Shown here piece by piece: positions 26,367 through 37,389 of a DNA stretch of 64,000 nucleotides. A program made the translations under genes and the position numbers. Each line of letters opens with the position of its first letter. Positions within the stretch are counted from its first letter, which is position 1. The stretch comes from Bombus terrestris (lineage: Eukaryota; Arthropoda; Insecta; Hymenoptera; Apidae), in assembly GCF_910591885.1 (NCBI RefSeq), contig NC_063271.1:13323001-13387000 (forward strand), written 5' to 3'. The notes below the pieces were generated by a model. The model was not told the origin of the DNA and ran no database searches. It was given only the letters and a program-made list of their open reading frames with translations.

Positions 26367-29300
26367 GATATAAAAATAATTTCTATCAATTTTATTGTCT
26401 ATAGTTAAAGTTCACTGAAACTACTTCTTCGATCCTCATCTATGCGAATAATATATTTTTAGCTCTTTTCTAACTCACCATCCTGTAAAAACTATAGAAA
26501 TAATAGCGATATACGTTCTTTTCAAAACGTTATATTTTACAATACGTAGATCAGTGTAACATTCGGTTTGTCCATTTGGCGGGGCATTTAGATAATACTT
26601 TTTCATGCTACATATTTGCAATTAACGATAAGAAACGAGTTTTAAATGTAGTCGATTCTTATCTATGCTAAAACGTTATCAACGTTCTTTGTTAGTCCAT
26701 CCGAGTACATGGTCGTTTGAAATTCAAAATTATTTCTTGCAAGCACAGTTTAGGTCACCTCCGTGATGCGGTTAAATAAAGTACAATGCCAAATATAAGG
26801 AACGTGTATTTTGAAGCTAAGAATAGAGAAAGAAAATCTAACATGCGATAATTATAAGCTGATCAACTAATTTCCTACAGTACTTCATAGCGCTCCATTG
26901 ATACTCCTATAAAATTATTTAACACTCAATCCTAATATATTTTTATTTTATTTTGTAATGTAACAGTTAGTTTTCTATATAATTTAATTTCTACTTTATT
27001 TTTTAATGTAAGTACAACCATAATTGTTTCATTGTCTTGCGATTTTTAATGATTTAACAAGCAAATCCTTAAAGTATATGCTATAGTGAAGATACATACG
27101 TGAGAATTTTTTATACGTCACAAGATGAGTGTATTATTATAGTAAAAAAAGCATAGAAGAAAGAGTGATGTCATAGTTGTAGAAGTTTGATTTTGCATAA
27201 AAGCCGGAAGACGTCCGGAACGTTGGCCTATTTTACATTCATTAATTCGAGGCATGCGTGCAGGCGCCTCGTTCTTAACTTTATTGCATCGCGACGATAT
27301 CCGTATCTCTCGGTGATTTTCGCGGAAACGAGGAATAATGGAATAGAATGGTTCATTGTGTAATAGCAGTGACGATTCCTCAAGCCTGATTCCCAGAATT
27401 ACGAATCCAATTAAGTATGTGATTTCCAGCTTATAATATTCGTACAGCAAACGTGAGTAATTCTTCTATAGGATGGAAAAACCGTGCTGCAATATTCCCT
27501 TTACAGAAAGTAATCCCTAAATCATCCAGCTATAGATTACGCTTTTTGCTTCGTTCAATTTACACGCTCGTCTAACTTTATGTGTGTGCGTTATTTTTCA
27601 GTATTTCATAAATATTTTACGATGTTTACACGTATAGAAGATTTATGAAATGCGTGAAATAGGATTTGGATAGAGCAAGCAAACAGTTGAGACGCTTAAA
27701 TTTATTTTGTAGAATCCGCCTTAAACCGCCTTTGGATCAGTTTTAAATTCGCGTTTTTAAAATGTCAAAGATTACGTTTTATAAAGATTTTTACGATGGG
27801 CTATGTGATTTATACGTATACTATATGTATGGAACAATCAAAGTACGTTCTTTATGAAGAGCTGAAATAAATTGAATTTTATAAGCAGTGAAAGGGTGGC
27901 CTAGTTTATTGCAAATTATTTCATATTAGACGTTGCTAGTATTACAATTAAAGCAACAATGAATCAAGCTTTAATGTCAGTGTATAAAAATTAATATATA
28001 ATTTCATATTGAAGTAGAATATCATCGTCAGAATCAGCATATCTATTCATTAAAATATTTATCTATCTGCGTAAACTTTCAAAGTAGTATTTCGTTATAA
28101 AATATTACCCTTAATAAGGAATAATATATCGCTATCAAGACTGAAAACAAATGCTTTCTATGCGATATAATTTATTCTCTCGAGATGTTTAGAAATACAA
28201 TCAATTAATTGTTCCGTATGCCATTGAATAAATGCACGCCATATGAAATGTATTCAACCGCCGTTACGGATGTCTGTGGTGTGGTATAATTGAGCTTTTA
28301 TTCGGTCTCACAATGTGTCTTGGTTTCTTCGCAGCATCTCTAGAAACACATCGCGTTGATTATTTCTATTAAACGCAATCAGTATCATTCACTTTACAGC
28401 TACAGTATAAAGTCATTTAATGGAGCATTAATGCTTGGGATAGTCTCGATAGGAGCCATTACACTTTATACCCGCTATTCCTGTGTGTTTCTCTTCATCG
28501 GGAATTTTCATGCTACAGTGCGAAGTTATTCACAATAGCTTTCCTCCGATCACCAAAGTTCAGCCATACTGCAGCTATTTCGTATTTTAATGAACAATCA
28601 TTAAGCAAGTTTGTATATGGGGGGAAACCCGTAAGAAATAGTATAAGTGTTTAAGATTCTAATTTACGAAACAAATCGTACAATTAAAACTGTATTTATC
28701 AAATGAAAGAGTTAAGAAGCATGATAAGTAAGTACCTTTATAGAAGAGTAATTTTTTAATTCTATACATCATTAATTGTTTTGGCATCCTCTAGAACATT
28801 AAAAAAATATTAATAATATTAAAGATTTGTAGACTAATATTAATTAAGTTAAATAATTTAAAATTAAGTTATAAGATTAGTTTAAAATTAAATTTTAAAT
28901 TAAGTTATTCGTCTCTTACAAAATATCATTTATTAATTTTCTCAAAAGATGTAGGTATATCTTCGAATCGATCGGATTATTTCTCTTCTTCAATTATTTC
29001 ATTAGGATACTTTTCCAGTTTGGTCTTCAGATGCTTTCATAGTGGACGTAATTATAATAATTGATTGTTTTTATCCCACACTTTTCCAATGGTAGATAAG
29101 TTTTAAAAAGCCATCACAAAACGATCAAATTAAAAAATCATATTATAGCATAATCGTATAATTAATTAGAAAATAGGATAAGACACCATGATCAAAGTTC
29201 TCCTATTCGATCGATGAACTACAGCTGTATAATCCCTTGTATGTATAAGTGTTTTCCTTCTACTATAGGTATGTCAGCAGCAAAGTGGATATTTAAAACG

Positions 29301-32300
29301 TGTTAAATATTGTTGAACATCAATTAATTATAAAATTGGCGGCATTACGTTTTGTTCGACCTTCGTCTCAAAAAAGTGGAAACTTTTTAAACATTTCTTA
29401 GAATGAATCCCAATTAGAATAAACATCCTGCATGACGATTCGATTTTAGTGATTTCGCCACACGGTTGAAGGCAGAGGTGCTCGTTCCCTTTAAAAGAGG
29501 ACCAAACACTAAATCATTCTTCGACCAAGAGTCCCCACGTCTACGGCAGGAGGTTTCGTTCGACCCTTGATTCGAAAATCCGGATCACGAGGGAGGATTA
29601 GCACGCGCTTAAGTCACCGGACTGGGGTGACGAAGCCCCAACATTTTCATGAAGCCGGCTGTGCTCTGTCGGATTCATCACACCACGTTCTAATGTATGC
29701 ACTTTAGTCTCCATATTCCTACTTACATCCTACACGCTCAAATTACAACCTTGTATATTTAGCTGACGCATATTTATTGATTTCTCGGGATTTTGCTCGA
29801 TCCACATTTAGTCAATGTCGCCATTCTATTTTCGAATTTAAACTACGGTCAACTTTTCATAGGATTTGCATTTCTGCCTTAGAGCGATTTATCAGAGAGT
29901 TAGTGGACTATCCCCTTGATTCAAGATTATAGTACTGTGAAAGTACTTCAGCTATATTTAGAATAATTATACATGTATGTCGAATGTAATTAACAGTTAT
30001 TAAATTTTAAAGGCGATTGTTAGCGAAATCTTAGCCTATGTTAATTCTACTTTAATATTATCGGCTCGTAATGATGTTATTTAATGTATCTATAATCATT
30101 TGCAAACAATTACTTTCTTATTCTTTACTTAATATCGAATAATAATAGAACGTTTAATCGCGTTCGTTCGAATTTATCGATATCTAAAAAAGCAAAAAAA
30201 AAAAAAAAAAAAAAAAAAAATGTATGGAGTTGCACCTTCGGGAACATAAACGTGATTTTCGTTGATAATAAGTTTGAAGATAATAATTTTGAATGTATCT
30301 GTCTTCCTTAAAATACATCAACATCTCATATTTAATTAGTTATGTTTTAAATAATTAATAAATAACAGATGTTCAGTTTACATACACTATATGTTTTGCT
30401 TCATAACTAGAAATCATAGACTGACAATTAAGATCCAATTTAATAAAAAAAAAAATTCAGGATTGTCGCATTCATTTTTTTCTTAAAACTATTGATACGG
30501 TTACGAGGTATAAGTTATTACGTGACGTTGGCATTTGCTCTAAATTTAGTCGTAGGTTTTTGGTTATGGGAAATTACACACAAATTTAGTCGGGTCTTCT
30601 CGATTTCATGGGCAATTTTTCGAAATTGCTAGGGCGAAACGAAAGAACATATGTTCTTGCTTTGTACTTTCTTTTGGCCTTTTATTATTCATGCTTTCTG
30701 CTATTTCTTTTTTTTTTTCTTTCGTGTATCCAAATTTTATGATCGGTTTATCATATGTGCTCGTCTTAGACACACTGAGATGATATTGTAGCAAATTATA
30801 CAACGTTTTATTACAATTACAATTATTATAGTATTTTCCATTTTGTATTGATCAAAAATGAAATAGGTTTTCTTTTTTACAAAACTGTCCATAAAACAGA
30901 AGACAAAATACAAAAAAGCAGCTGACAGCTGGCAAATATCGTACATTACGTTCCAAGAATATCGTAAAACTAAATTACGGTAAAAGTCCGAAAAGGAAAT
31001 ATTCGAAGTTTTCAATACAAAGGATTAAATTCAATTGGACATTTATAAAAAGACGCCGTAATATTATTTTTATCTAAGGCGCAATAATATTTTATTGTAT
31101 TTGAAATTAGATTCTATAAAATTTGTATAAAAATACTTAATACACGTATCGAAATCTTAGTTAAGAATAATATGATATATATAGGCAGATGCGTACCTAC
31201 TATGTTCCTTTTCCTGTCTATTTAGAAACTTTCCACAACGCATAACTTGTATCAACGCGCTTTCCAACGAACTCGCATTTTGCCTATCTTAATATTCAAG
31301 ACATTCGAAAGAACTGAAAGCAGGTTATAATGCAGAGGAGTCACGTTTATAATGGCTAGTGGAAAAGCGAAAAGTTTCCCAGAAAAGTTTCACTTTTGTT
31401 TTGCTGCATCATCGTTCGTGACACAGACCGGAAGAAGTGACACGATCCGACAGGAATGTGGAACGCTTCTGAAAATTGAACGGAATTAAGCCGGGTCAAA
31501 GATCCAGACAGACGAGGACTCGTTGATCGCGGGAAAAAGAACGTTTTTCAAAGTATTGCGTCACCACTTGCCGGATCAGACGAAACGTATTTTACCATTA
31601 AGAGCAGTGAGGAATTAATTAAGCATCTGCTTCCTCTCTCGTAACACTAACGCTGTGTAAGTTGCATCGTAGATGTTCGTTTTGCGTGGAAAATGTCGAT
31701 GGAATGTGTGGAACTTGCAAAGAAAATTACGAAGTTCTTCGGAGTTGAAAATGAAACATTCTTTTATAGACATCGGTTGATGTATGAAAAGATATGTAGC
31801 TTGCTTGAAAGAAAATGTTGATGATCTTGAAACTTTGAAGAAAAACCATTAAGGAGAAAATGTCGTGAATCACAATGTTCGTCATTCTGAATATATTAAC
31901 TTCGTTCTCATAGAATTTTTTCACTATAGAGTCACTAAAAGTACTGTTTAATTTATTTGTATTGCAAGATTAAACGCAATCAACCACAGGAATTTTCGTT
32001 GATGTAGTTTACCGCATGAATAACATGAAAAATCTTCAAAAATTCCATTATACAGTTCTTTTCTATTAACACTTGTAGAAGTTGCGCTTTTTAAACAATA
32101 TAATTCGCACGAGTTGATTTATGTCAACGTATTTTTGGCATACTTTTTATGTAATGGCAATGTATTTTTTTTGTAGTGGAGACACGTTCAGTAGTGAAGA
32201 TGAGGTTAATTTGACGAAATATAATTATATATGGTTTGAAATGAGAAAATGAATGTAGACAGCTTGTATTCGTTTTGCATATAGAACTGTCATTGTAGCT

Positions 32301-33360
32301 TCGAATAAACAAGGCTTTTTACATTAATGGCTTAACGGGTTCAGAAATTAAATAGGATTGTAAAAATATGCTAAATACATTCGTATCTTCATATTTCTAA
32401 ATAAAATTAAAAGTGATACATATAGTAAAACAGAGTTATTTTAGTCAGCTAACTTCATCATCTTAAAATTTAAGATGGAACATAGAATAATTAAATTTGT
32501 TGTATATTATGACTATTAGTATTTAATATAATAACGAAAGAATAAGAAAATATCGTATACTTCAGGTCCAAAAAAAAAACGTAAGAAAAAAATATCAAAA
32601 ACAAGAAAATGATCTTAACAACCCTGTGTATTTAAGTCAGCGAGAAGGTATTACTTAAAATCTAATAAAATAAATAAAAAAATAATTTTTAGAAATGAAG
32701 CAATAACACGCGCTACTGAATTATGATAATTGCAATTGAGAGTATTAACATTAGCTGAATAATCTTCTTTACGTTGGTGAGTAGAAATTATATTCTCGTA
32801 CAAGACTATGTATTTGTATTTCTACGTATTATAATGTACGATGTATTTCATCGTTCACCATGTCACGCTAATAATGAGTTAAACAGCCTGTTTTCATCAT
32901 TTACGAGCTAAATTAACTACCTTGATTCAAATAAACCTGCCGCAGAAATGTTAAAATATAATAACGGTATAATTAATATAATATGATGTGAAAGATTAAT
33001 CATTCATAAATTAGAAGTACGTGGGACGTACAGCGGCTCTTGTGAACAAATTGATGTGAAAGTACGTGTAGTTTACAGTTAGTATAATTATGCAAGCTTT
33101 TTTTTCGATATTACTGTCGTCATTTAGAATGACAGAGCCACATGATGAGGTAGAGAAATTAGCATTTTCTGGTGCCATATTCAGAAGACTACTTTTACTT
33201 TGGAGAATATTTATGATAGGAACATGGTACATATTAGCCTAAATAGCACTATTTACTTAATCCACTGTTGGACGACATCCAAGTATTCACTCATTTAAGG
33301 CAATGCTGCCCATGTCATACTCGTGAATAAAACAGGCTGTTCTTACTATTATATCTCATG
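26367..33360. other. Long AT-rich non-coding stretch
   Basis: No gene is recognised. GC-richer patches occur at 27190-27440, 28250-28560, 29440-29690 and 31200-31660. A 27-A homopolymer lies at 30194-30220, which could be a slippage-prone tract or an old retroposon tail, but nothing recognisable precedes it. Purine tracts at 32560-32600 are also A-rich. Short ORFs look random. Confidence 0.55.
30194..30220 (+). repeat. Poly(A) tract, 27 nt
   Basis: An uninterrupted run of A. No target duplication or retroposed body was recognised on either side. Confidence 0.9.
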
Positions 33361-33365
33361 CATTG
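33361..33365. repeat. Target-site duplication (left) of the LTR retrotransposon
   Basis: CATTG immediately precedes the left LTR and is repeated exactly at 38341-38345. A 5-bp duplication is usual for BEL/Pao elements. Confidence 0.92.
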
Positions 33366-34316
33366 TGTTTAACTCGTACTATCGCGGGGAGACGCGGTCG
33401 TTAGAATACGCGTCAACGGGAGTCGTAAATTCCCGTTACGATTAGAATAATCGACACCACGAATAGTTCGATCCCCGTATTTCGGTTAGGATAATCGGGG
33501 TGGTTAATGCGGTATAACACTGGGAGTCAGAGTTATAATAATGTATATTTCCAACACTTTATACAATCACACAAAGTAGTAACGCCGTTGATTAAGATAC
33601 AGATAACGAGAGAAGGGTTAGTCTTGGATGAGAGAAGGAGAGCTTTAGGCGCTCTAGGCCCTTGAGAGTTATAGGAACTGTCGGAGTTCTGGATAAGTGA
33701 GAGCCTTAGAAGACTCTAGGCCGTGTAGGCACCTTGATGAATGATGAAGGAACTCAGAAAGATACAGGAACGGTGAGAGTTGTAGGAAGTGCAGGAACTC
33801 TAGGCACCGTGAGAGACGATCAAACTCTGAAGCTTATTCTAATGTGAATACGGAGGAAAGCTTGGTATGGGTGTGCCCTTTGAACGAAGAACGCGGATTC
33901 GTTGTTTACATTTTTAGTTAGTAAAGTGAGGGAAATAATCCGCGATGTCGATTGGTTGGGACCAATGTTAGGAAGGAAGAGAGGAGGAAGAAACCTCCTA
34001 CCAACTTGGGTCCTAGGCGACATTGTTTACAGGGAAACTCAGATTTTTCGTTAGGTATATCTCCGCTTTCTTCGTAATTCTTAAGAGCACATAATAAACC
34101 CAAGGACCCTTCTAAAAAACCAGCTGAAAACACTTCTGGAATTAGAAAGTCCTTTCTGGCAAACAGATTGACGTAAAACATGTGTGCGAACAATGCAGTT
34201 AGAATTTCGACTTTATGGTGGGTCCTTAGGCCTGTGGAGGGTTCGAAGGACGGCACGTAGACCGTTGGCTGTCACGCCGCGCGGGATGGAATGCAGATGT
34301 GTTGCGCGGCGTAACA
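33366..34316 (-). repeat. 3' LTR (left copy on plus strand)
   Basis: In element orientation it begins TGTTACGCCGCGC and ends AAACA. A TATAAAG box lies at 33557-33563 (minus strand), so transcription probably starts near 33530 and U3 makes up most of the LTR. The last 14 codons and stop of the internal ORF lie inside this LTR. It differs from the other LTR only at 33371, 33373, 33377 and 33378, all near the U5 end. Confidence 0.95.
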
Positions 34317-37130
34317 TCCTCCCCCCGTTGAGAGGGCACCGATCAAAAATCTGTCGAGATAAAATGGATTAAATCTTGCATCCGCCTCCTTGTTGATTGT
34401 TGTTGCCCTGTGAACTGTGGCCGTCCAGAGGATGTAGTGGTCGTCAGGAGGAATTTGATGATGCGGCCGAAAGGCCGGTGCGCTGAGGATATTTGTCTGT
34501 CCTGGAGTCTGCTTCGCCGCTGCGTCGAAGGACCGTTGACTGCCTTGTAGTCTGGACCGCCGTGGTTCTTGGCATTGCCAAGAAAGTTGCCGCTGAAGTC
34601 TACGGACCAAGAAATGTCGTGAAGAGCTCGGCTCGTGAAGTATCGTGGAACACCTCAGCTCTGGAGGTGTCGTTATACATCTCGCCGATTTCCCAAAGGT
34701 AGATAATATCTGTATGGAGATGCGTTTTTCGTCCGCCTTCTTCGATGTTCGTAGTTGTCCTGACGAGGCCGTCGTCGCCAGGGTGAACTCAATGATACGA
34801 CCGAAAGGCCGTTGCGTAGAGGACACCCGTCTGTCCTGGTGTCTGGTTCGCCGTTGCGTTAAGGGGCCGTTGAAGTTCACGATCCAGGATGTATCGTGAA
34901 ACAGTTCGGCCCATGCAGTATCGTGGAACACCTCGGCCCATGAGGTGTCCTTGAATAGTTTGCCCCAGGAGGTGTCGTTGAATGAAACTCCGGTGATGCA
35001 TGGTATAGGTTCAAACACGTCGCAGAGTTGTGTGTTTGATTGGAGGACTGAGCTCCCCCCGATGATCTGCCCCAATTGTGCTATCTTGTCCCACATGTCG
35101 TGGATTGTATCATGGTAAGACCGGGAGCAGGGTTCGCCTTTCTTGTATGGTATCTCTGCAACATCAGACTCGTGAAAGAATTGCATGTCATTTGGACATC
35201 CTCGTTGCTGTTTCGGCTGAGGAAGCGTGGAGGAGGTCATGGTTGATTGAGGGACGAGGCTCCCCCCGTTGACCCATCCAGATCGCGCCTTCTCGCTGAT
35301 GGCTGGTAGTTGTACCGGCGTGGTCCAACAATCCGCAAGAGACAGAATCAGAGATTTGTCCCACGTAGTGCTCTGTGGGCTTAGTGGACAAGTGTTGAAA
35401 TCAGCTGGCGCGTTCTGAAAACTGCTGACAATTAAATGATTAGTCATAGTGGTAATAACGTGGAGATTATCCCGATTTGGGTTACTCGCAGGCGTGGCTC
35501 CTCGCCGTCGTGGCGATAGAGAATTCTTCACGTTAGGTCGCGGAGACGGACTCTCCGATATGATGTCCATGTCAGGTGTAACATGTAAAGTGGTGTTCCC
35601 CGGCGGAGTATCACTGTTTTTGTCCGGGGCGTGATTCAGTTCCTTCTGGTCTTGCAGATCTGGAACATTCGGCTGATTCGAGACATTTTGTGTAGTTGAA
35701 GCAGATGGTTGCGATGCTGACGCTGTGAGCGTGGTTGTCCGATCTCGGGTAGTTGACACGTTGCGAGTGTCATGCGGTGAGCTCCGTGTGATATGCGACG
35801 GAATCGCCGTTTGAGTGGATGCGATGGTTTCCGTTGGCGGAATACGACCGTTGTCGTCTTGGATGAAAGTCGGTCCCTTCCGGTCCAGAGGGTCTCGAGC
35901 GATTGATTGATTCAAGACGTTGTGTAACGTCGAATCAGATGATTGCGATGCTGACGCTGCGAACGTGGTTGTCAGATCGCGGGTAGTTGATATGGTGCGA
36001 ATGTCACGCGGTGAGCACCGCGTGGTATGCGACGGGATCGGCGCTGGAGTTGAGGCAGTGCCTTCCGTCGGAGGAGTACGACCGTTGTCGTCTTGGAAGA
36101 GAATCAGCTCCTTTTGGTCCAGAGGATCTTGAGTGATTGATTGATTCAAGACGTTGTGTGACGTCGAATCAGATGATTGCGATGCTGACGCTGCGAACGT
36201 GGTCGTCAGATCGCAGACAGTTGACATGTTGTGAATATCACGCGGTGAGCTCCGCGTGGTATGCGACGGGATCGCCATTTGAGCTGGTGCGATGATTTCC
36301 GTCGGCGAAATACGACCGTTGTCGTCTTGGACGAGATTCAGCTTTGTCCGATCCAGAGAATCTCGAGTGATGGACTGATTCAAGATGTTTTGTGACGTTG
36401 AATCAGATGGTTGCGATGCTGACGATGGGAATGTGGTTGTCGTCAGATCGCGTGTGGGTGACACGTTATGAGTGTCACGCGCTGAGCTCCGCGTGGTATG
36501 CGACGGGATCGCCATTCGAGTTACTGCGATGGTTTCCGTCGGCGGAGGTTGATCCTTGTTGTCCTGGATGGGATTCACTTCCTTCCGGTCCAGTGGATCG
36601 TGAGAGGTTGGCTGATTCAAAGCATTTCGCGGCAATTTGACACCAGTAGCTGATCCATCGTGTGCCGGTCTCGATGACCGGGGTTGTCGTGCTGTACGTT
36701 GGTTACGTTTTAGCCGATCGCATCTATCGTTATACTGTTCTCTGATCTCGAGACCGCGCGTTTGTTCTTCCGGGAGTTTAAGCGACGCGGACTCGCGGCC
36801 GACGGTTGATTCGCCGCTTGCCGATTGTGACGGCGTACTTCGTCGTGTCTTGATTAATTGTTTGAATACTCGGAGATGCAGTCTTTCGTATTCTTCCTCT
36901 AGCTCACTGCCGCGCGCGATCTCTCCCTCGTCCAAAGTTACGATCTGGTATTGTAATGCACGGAATTCCTTCTCGTAGGCTTCTAGACGATCTTTAATAT
37001 GAAGCAAGTCGATCTCTTTCGGACAGCCTGATTGTTCAATGTCGTCGAGTTTTTTTTCGAGGCGTCTGAACTGGGCGATATAGTAGCTCTGGCGTCGACG
37101 CAAGGCGGCAAGTTCGTTTTCGGTTGCCAT
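34272..37130 (-). CDS. 952-aa Gag-like repeat protein of the LTR element
   Basis: This single intact ORF starts at an ATG about 240 bp after the primer-binding site. Residues 1 to about 95 are charged and predicted helical or coiled-coil (MATENELAALRRRQ, later EL-EEEYERLHLRVF), resembling the N-terminus of BEL/Pao Gag proteins. The downstream capsid-like DUF1759 region and zinc knuckles of such Gags are not seen. Residues about 172-484 consist of four tandem 78-79-residue Ser/Thr/Asp-rich repeats plus a partial fifth. Residues about 715-750 contain four 9-residue repeats of F.DTSWAE(V/L) type. The C-terminal 160 residues correspond to a duplicated copy of the preceding segment read in another frame. 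The last 14 codons lie in the LTR. There are no enzymatic motifs. It may form a particle or RNA-binding scaffold, but its function is unknown. Confidence 0.75.
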   Translation of the reverse strand: MATENELAALRRRQSYYIAQFRRLEKKLDDIEQSGCPKEIDLLHIKDRLEAYEKEFRALQYQIVTLDEGEIARGSELEEEYERLHLRVFKQLIKTRRSTPSQSASGESTVGRESASLKLPEEQTRGLEIREQYNDRCDRLKRNQRTARQPRSSRPAHDGSATGVKLPRNALNQPTSHDPLDRKEVNPIQDNKDQPPPTETIAVTRMAIPSHTTRSSARDTHNVSPTRDLTTTTFPSSASQPSDSTSQNILNQSITRDSLDRTKLNLVQDDNGRISPTEIIAPAQMAIPSHTTRSSPRDIHNMSTVCDLTTTFAASASQSSDSTSHNVLNQSITQDPLDQKELILFQDDNGRTPPTEGTASTPAPIPSHTTRCSPRDIRTISTTRDLTTTFAASASQSSDSTLHNVLNQSIARDPLDRKGPTFIQDDNGRIPPTETIASTQTAIPSHITRSSPHDTRNVSTTRDRTTTLTASASQPSASTTQNVSNQPNVPDLQDQKELNHAPDKNSDTPPGNTTLHVTPDMDIISESPSPRPNVKNSLSPRRRGATPASNPNRDNLHVITTMTNHLIVSSFQNAPADFNTCPLSPQSTTWDKSLILSLADCWTTPVQLPAISEKARSGWVNGGSLVPQSTMTSSTLPQPKQQRGCPNDMQFFHESDVAEIPYKKGEPCSRSYHDTIHDMWDKIAQLGQIIGGSSVLQSNTQLCDVFEPIPCITGVSFNDTSWGKLFKDTSWAEVFHDTAWAELFHDTSWIVNFNGPLTQRRTRHQDRRVSSTQRPFGRIIEFTLATTASSGQLRTSKKADEKRISIQILSTFGKSARCITTPPELRCSTILHEPSSSRHFLVRRLQRQLSWQCQEPRRSRLQGSQRSFDAAAKQTPGQTNILSAPAFRPHHQIPPDDHYILWTATVHRATTINKEADARFNPFYLDRFLIGALSTGGGCYAAQHICIPSRAA
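34317..34326 (-). other. Polypurine tract
   Basis: In element orientation GGGGGGAGGA sits immediately before the 3' LTR, the expected position of the plus-strand primer. It is also translated as part of the ORF (Gly-Gly-Gly). Confidence 0.85.
34457..34672 (-). repeat. Duplicated C-terminal segment, copy B (out of frame)
   Basis: This segment matches 34792-34948 (copy A). Both contain ATGAT.CG.CCGAAAGGCC, a GTCTGTCCTGG.GTCTG block, CGCCG.TGCGT.AA and the 27-bp repeats. Copy B has about 55 extra bases in the middle. The long ORF reads through both copies but in different frames, so the encoded peptides differ. Confidence 0.75.
34880..34990 (-). repeat. 27-bp coding minisatellite (9-residue repeats)
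   Basis: Four in-frame 27-bp units encode F-x-D-T-(S/A)-W-A-E-(V/L) variants. Two or three related but more diverged units occur at about 34610-34680, where the main ORF reads them in a different frame. Confidence 0.85.
35679..36617 (-). repeat. Four tandem 234-237-bp coding repeats in the element ORF
   Basis: On the plus strand, near-identical segments recur at about 35679, 35912, 36146, 36380 and 36617 (the TTGATTCAAGAC/GTTGTGTGACG region), spacing about 234 bp. Each encodes NQSI..DPLDRKE, QDDNGR.PPTE, IPSHTTRSSPRD and TTRDLTTTFAASASQ motifs. The frame is preserved throughout, and a partial fifth unit lies downstream in the ORF. Confidence 0.9.
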
Positions 37131-37372
37131 TATGTTTTATGTAATTGATAAGGAAATCGTTTGAACTTACTTCTGTTGGCGATTGTCCACTTTGTGGCAG
37201 GAGGCTGTGTGGTTGCGTTTCAACCACCGAATTATACCTCTTCAAAGGTGACGACCCTTTACGTTACTGACCTCGCTGGGGTGGTAACGCTTCCGCTGCT
37301 GGTTGTGTTGGATTCACGTGGCACTGTATGATAGTGGGTGTCACTGGCGTGCACTTTTCACTTGACACAGAA

Positions 37373-37389
37373 TCCGGCTCGAAGGACCA
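37373..37389 (-). other. Primer-binding site, tRNA-Tyr
   Basis: The plus strand reads TCCGGCTCGAAGGACCA, identical to the 3' end of insect tRNA-Tyr as I recall it, including the CCA tail. The minus-strand transcript would pair with it. It starts right after the last base of the 5' LTR with no spacer. Confidence 0.85.

Noticed and set aside
30194..30220. Poly(A) tail of a retroposed sequence
   Set aside because: No recognisable retroposon body or target duplication is adjacent. Treated as a homopolymer tract.
37373..37389. tRNA-Tyr gene
   Set aside because: Only the 3' 17 nt with CCA are present, directly next to the LTR. This is a primer-binding site, not a gene.
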